This document shows positions 40,328 to 40,433 of a stretch of DNA of 40,433 bases, piece by piece. The translations under genes were made by a program, and so were the position numbers. The stretch lies in IMG/VR virus record IMGVR_UViG_3300038415_000184, positions 1 to 40,433 of that record, one strand, 5' to 3'. Source of the stretch: a virus. Within the stretch, counting starts at the first letter, position 1. Each line of letters opens with the position of its first letter. The notes below the pieces were generated by a model. It was given only the letters and a program-made list of their open reading frames with translations. It ran no database searches and was not told the origin of the DNA.

Positions 40328-40433
40328 TGGGAAGTCAAGAATTTTTACCGGAAAGGCGGGCCTACGCCCTGGCCGAAATGAGCTACCAGACTGGCTTGAG
40401 CATAGGTTTTCTGAAACTTGAGATCCGACGTGG
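40327..40433 (+). CDS. Excisionase-like helix-turn-helix protein, partial
   Basis: The frame is open to the window edge (35 residues seen). RRAYALAEMSYQTGLSIGFL then EIRR is the MerR/excisionase-type helix-turn-helix found in small phage regulators. GAAAGGAAAA lies before the ATG, which overlaps the previous stop (TAATG). The rest lies outside the window. Confidence 0.55.
   Translation, partial: MGSQEFLPERRAYALAEMSYQTGLSIGFLKLEIRR

Noticed and set aside
1-40433. tRNA genes, integrase, CRISPR array, toxin-antitoxin pair
   Set aside because: I looked for these while reading but found no supported example; a computed tRNA or CRISPR scan could still find one.

Overview
The window is most of a short-tailed (podovirus-type) phage genome or prophage of a GC-rich bacterium, broken by a 4 to 5 kb accessory island. 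The terminase, P22-like portal, scaffold and capsid set without a tape-measure gene points to a podovirus. The host is not identified by any marker gene. Signal peptides ending in ALGQ-type sites, LamG and InlB-type domains and IS1-like transposases would fit a soil Acidobacteriota host, but that is inference. No integrase, tRNA or attachment site was seen, so the data do not show whether the phage is temperate.

Left to right. (1) Positions 64-23731, all on the minus strand, form the late operon. Read in transcription order it holds small DNA-binding and terminase-associated proteins, large terminase, a zinc-ribbon protein, portal, a strong hairpin terminator, scaffold, major capsid, decoration-type protein, head-tail adaptors, a 1248-residue tail protein and four receptor-binding or adhesin-like genes. 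Three of those adhesins begin with a Sec-type signal peptide, which is unusual for virion proteins. (2) Positions 24012-29129 are the accessory island: a plus-strand helix-turn-helix gene, a non-coding stretch, a 34-residue mini-gene, a truncated IS1-type transposase, a small basic protein, a three-helix membrane protein, an intact IS1-type transposase and, on the minus strand, a proteasome-beta-like Ntn hydrolase. (3) Positions 29239-36078, minus strand, are the early or replication operon: ribbon-helix-helix protein, RecT annealing protein, VRR-NUC-type nuclease, many small tightly overlapping genes and a replication initiator. (4) Positions 36186-38316, minus strand, are a lysis and envelope module: holin-like protein, secreted protein, a cysteine-rich knottin-like protein and an L,D-transpeptidase-fold (Tlde1/DUF2778-type) enzyme. 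(5) Positions 38356-40433, plus strand, hold a TPR-glycosyltransferase-like gene, a regulator and a partial excisionase-like helix-turn-helix gene.

The most notable signal is regulatory. At least five genes have a recognisable -35, a 17-18 bp spacer, a -10, six or seven bases and then the start codon with no Shine-Dalgarno, so their mRNAs should be leaderless. Three accessory genes carry a perfect TAGCGCTA-centred palindrome between -35 and -10. The late promoter and the right-hand regulator share the 12-mer GTTGCAAATCAA. The lysis module and the glycosyltransferase gene are driven by two promoters laid head to head over the same 33 bp. Genes within operons mostly overlap by ATGA or TAATG junctions and have ordinary ribosome binding sites.
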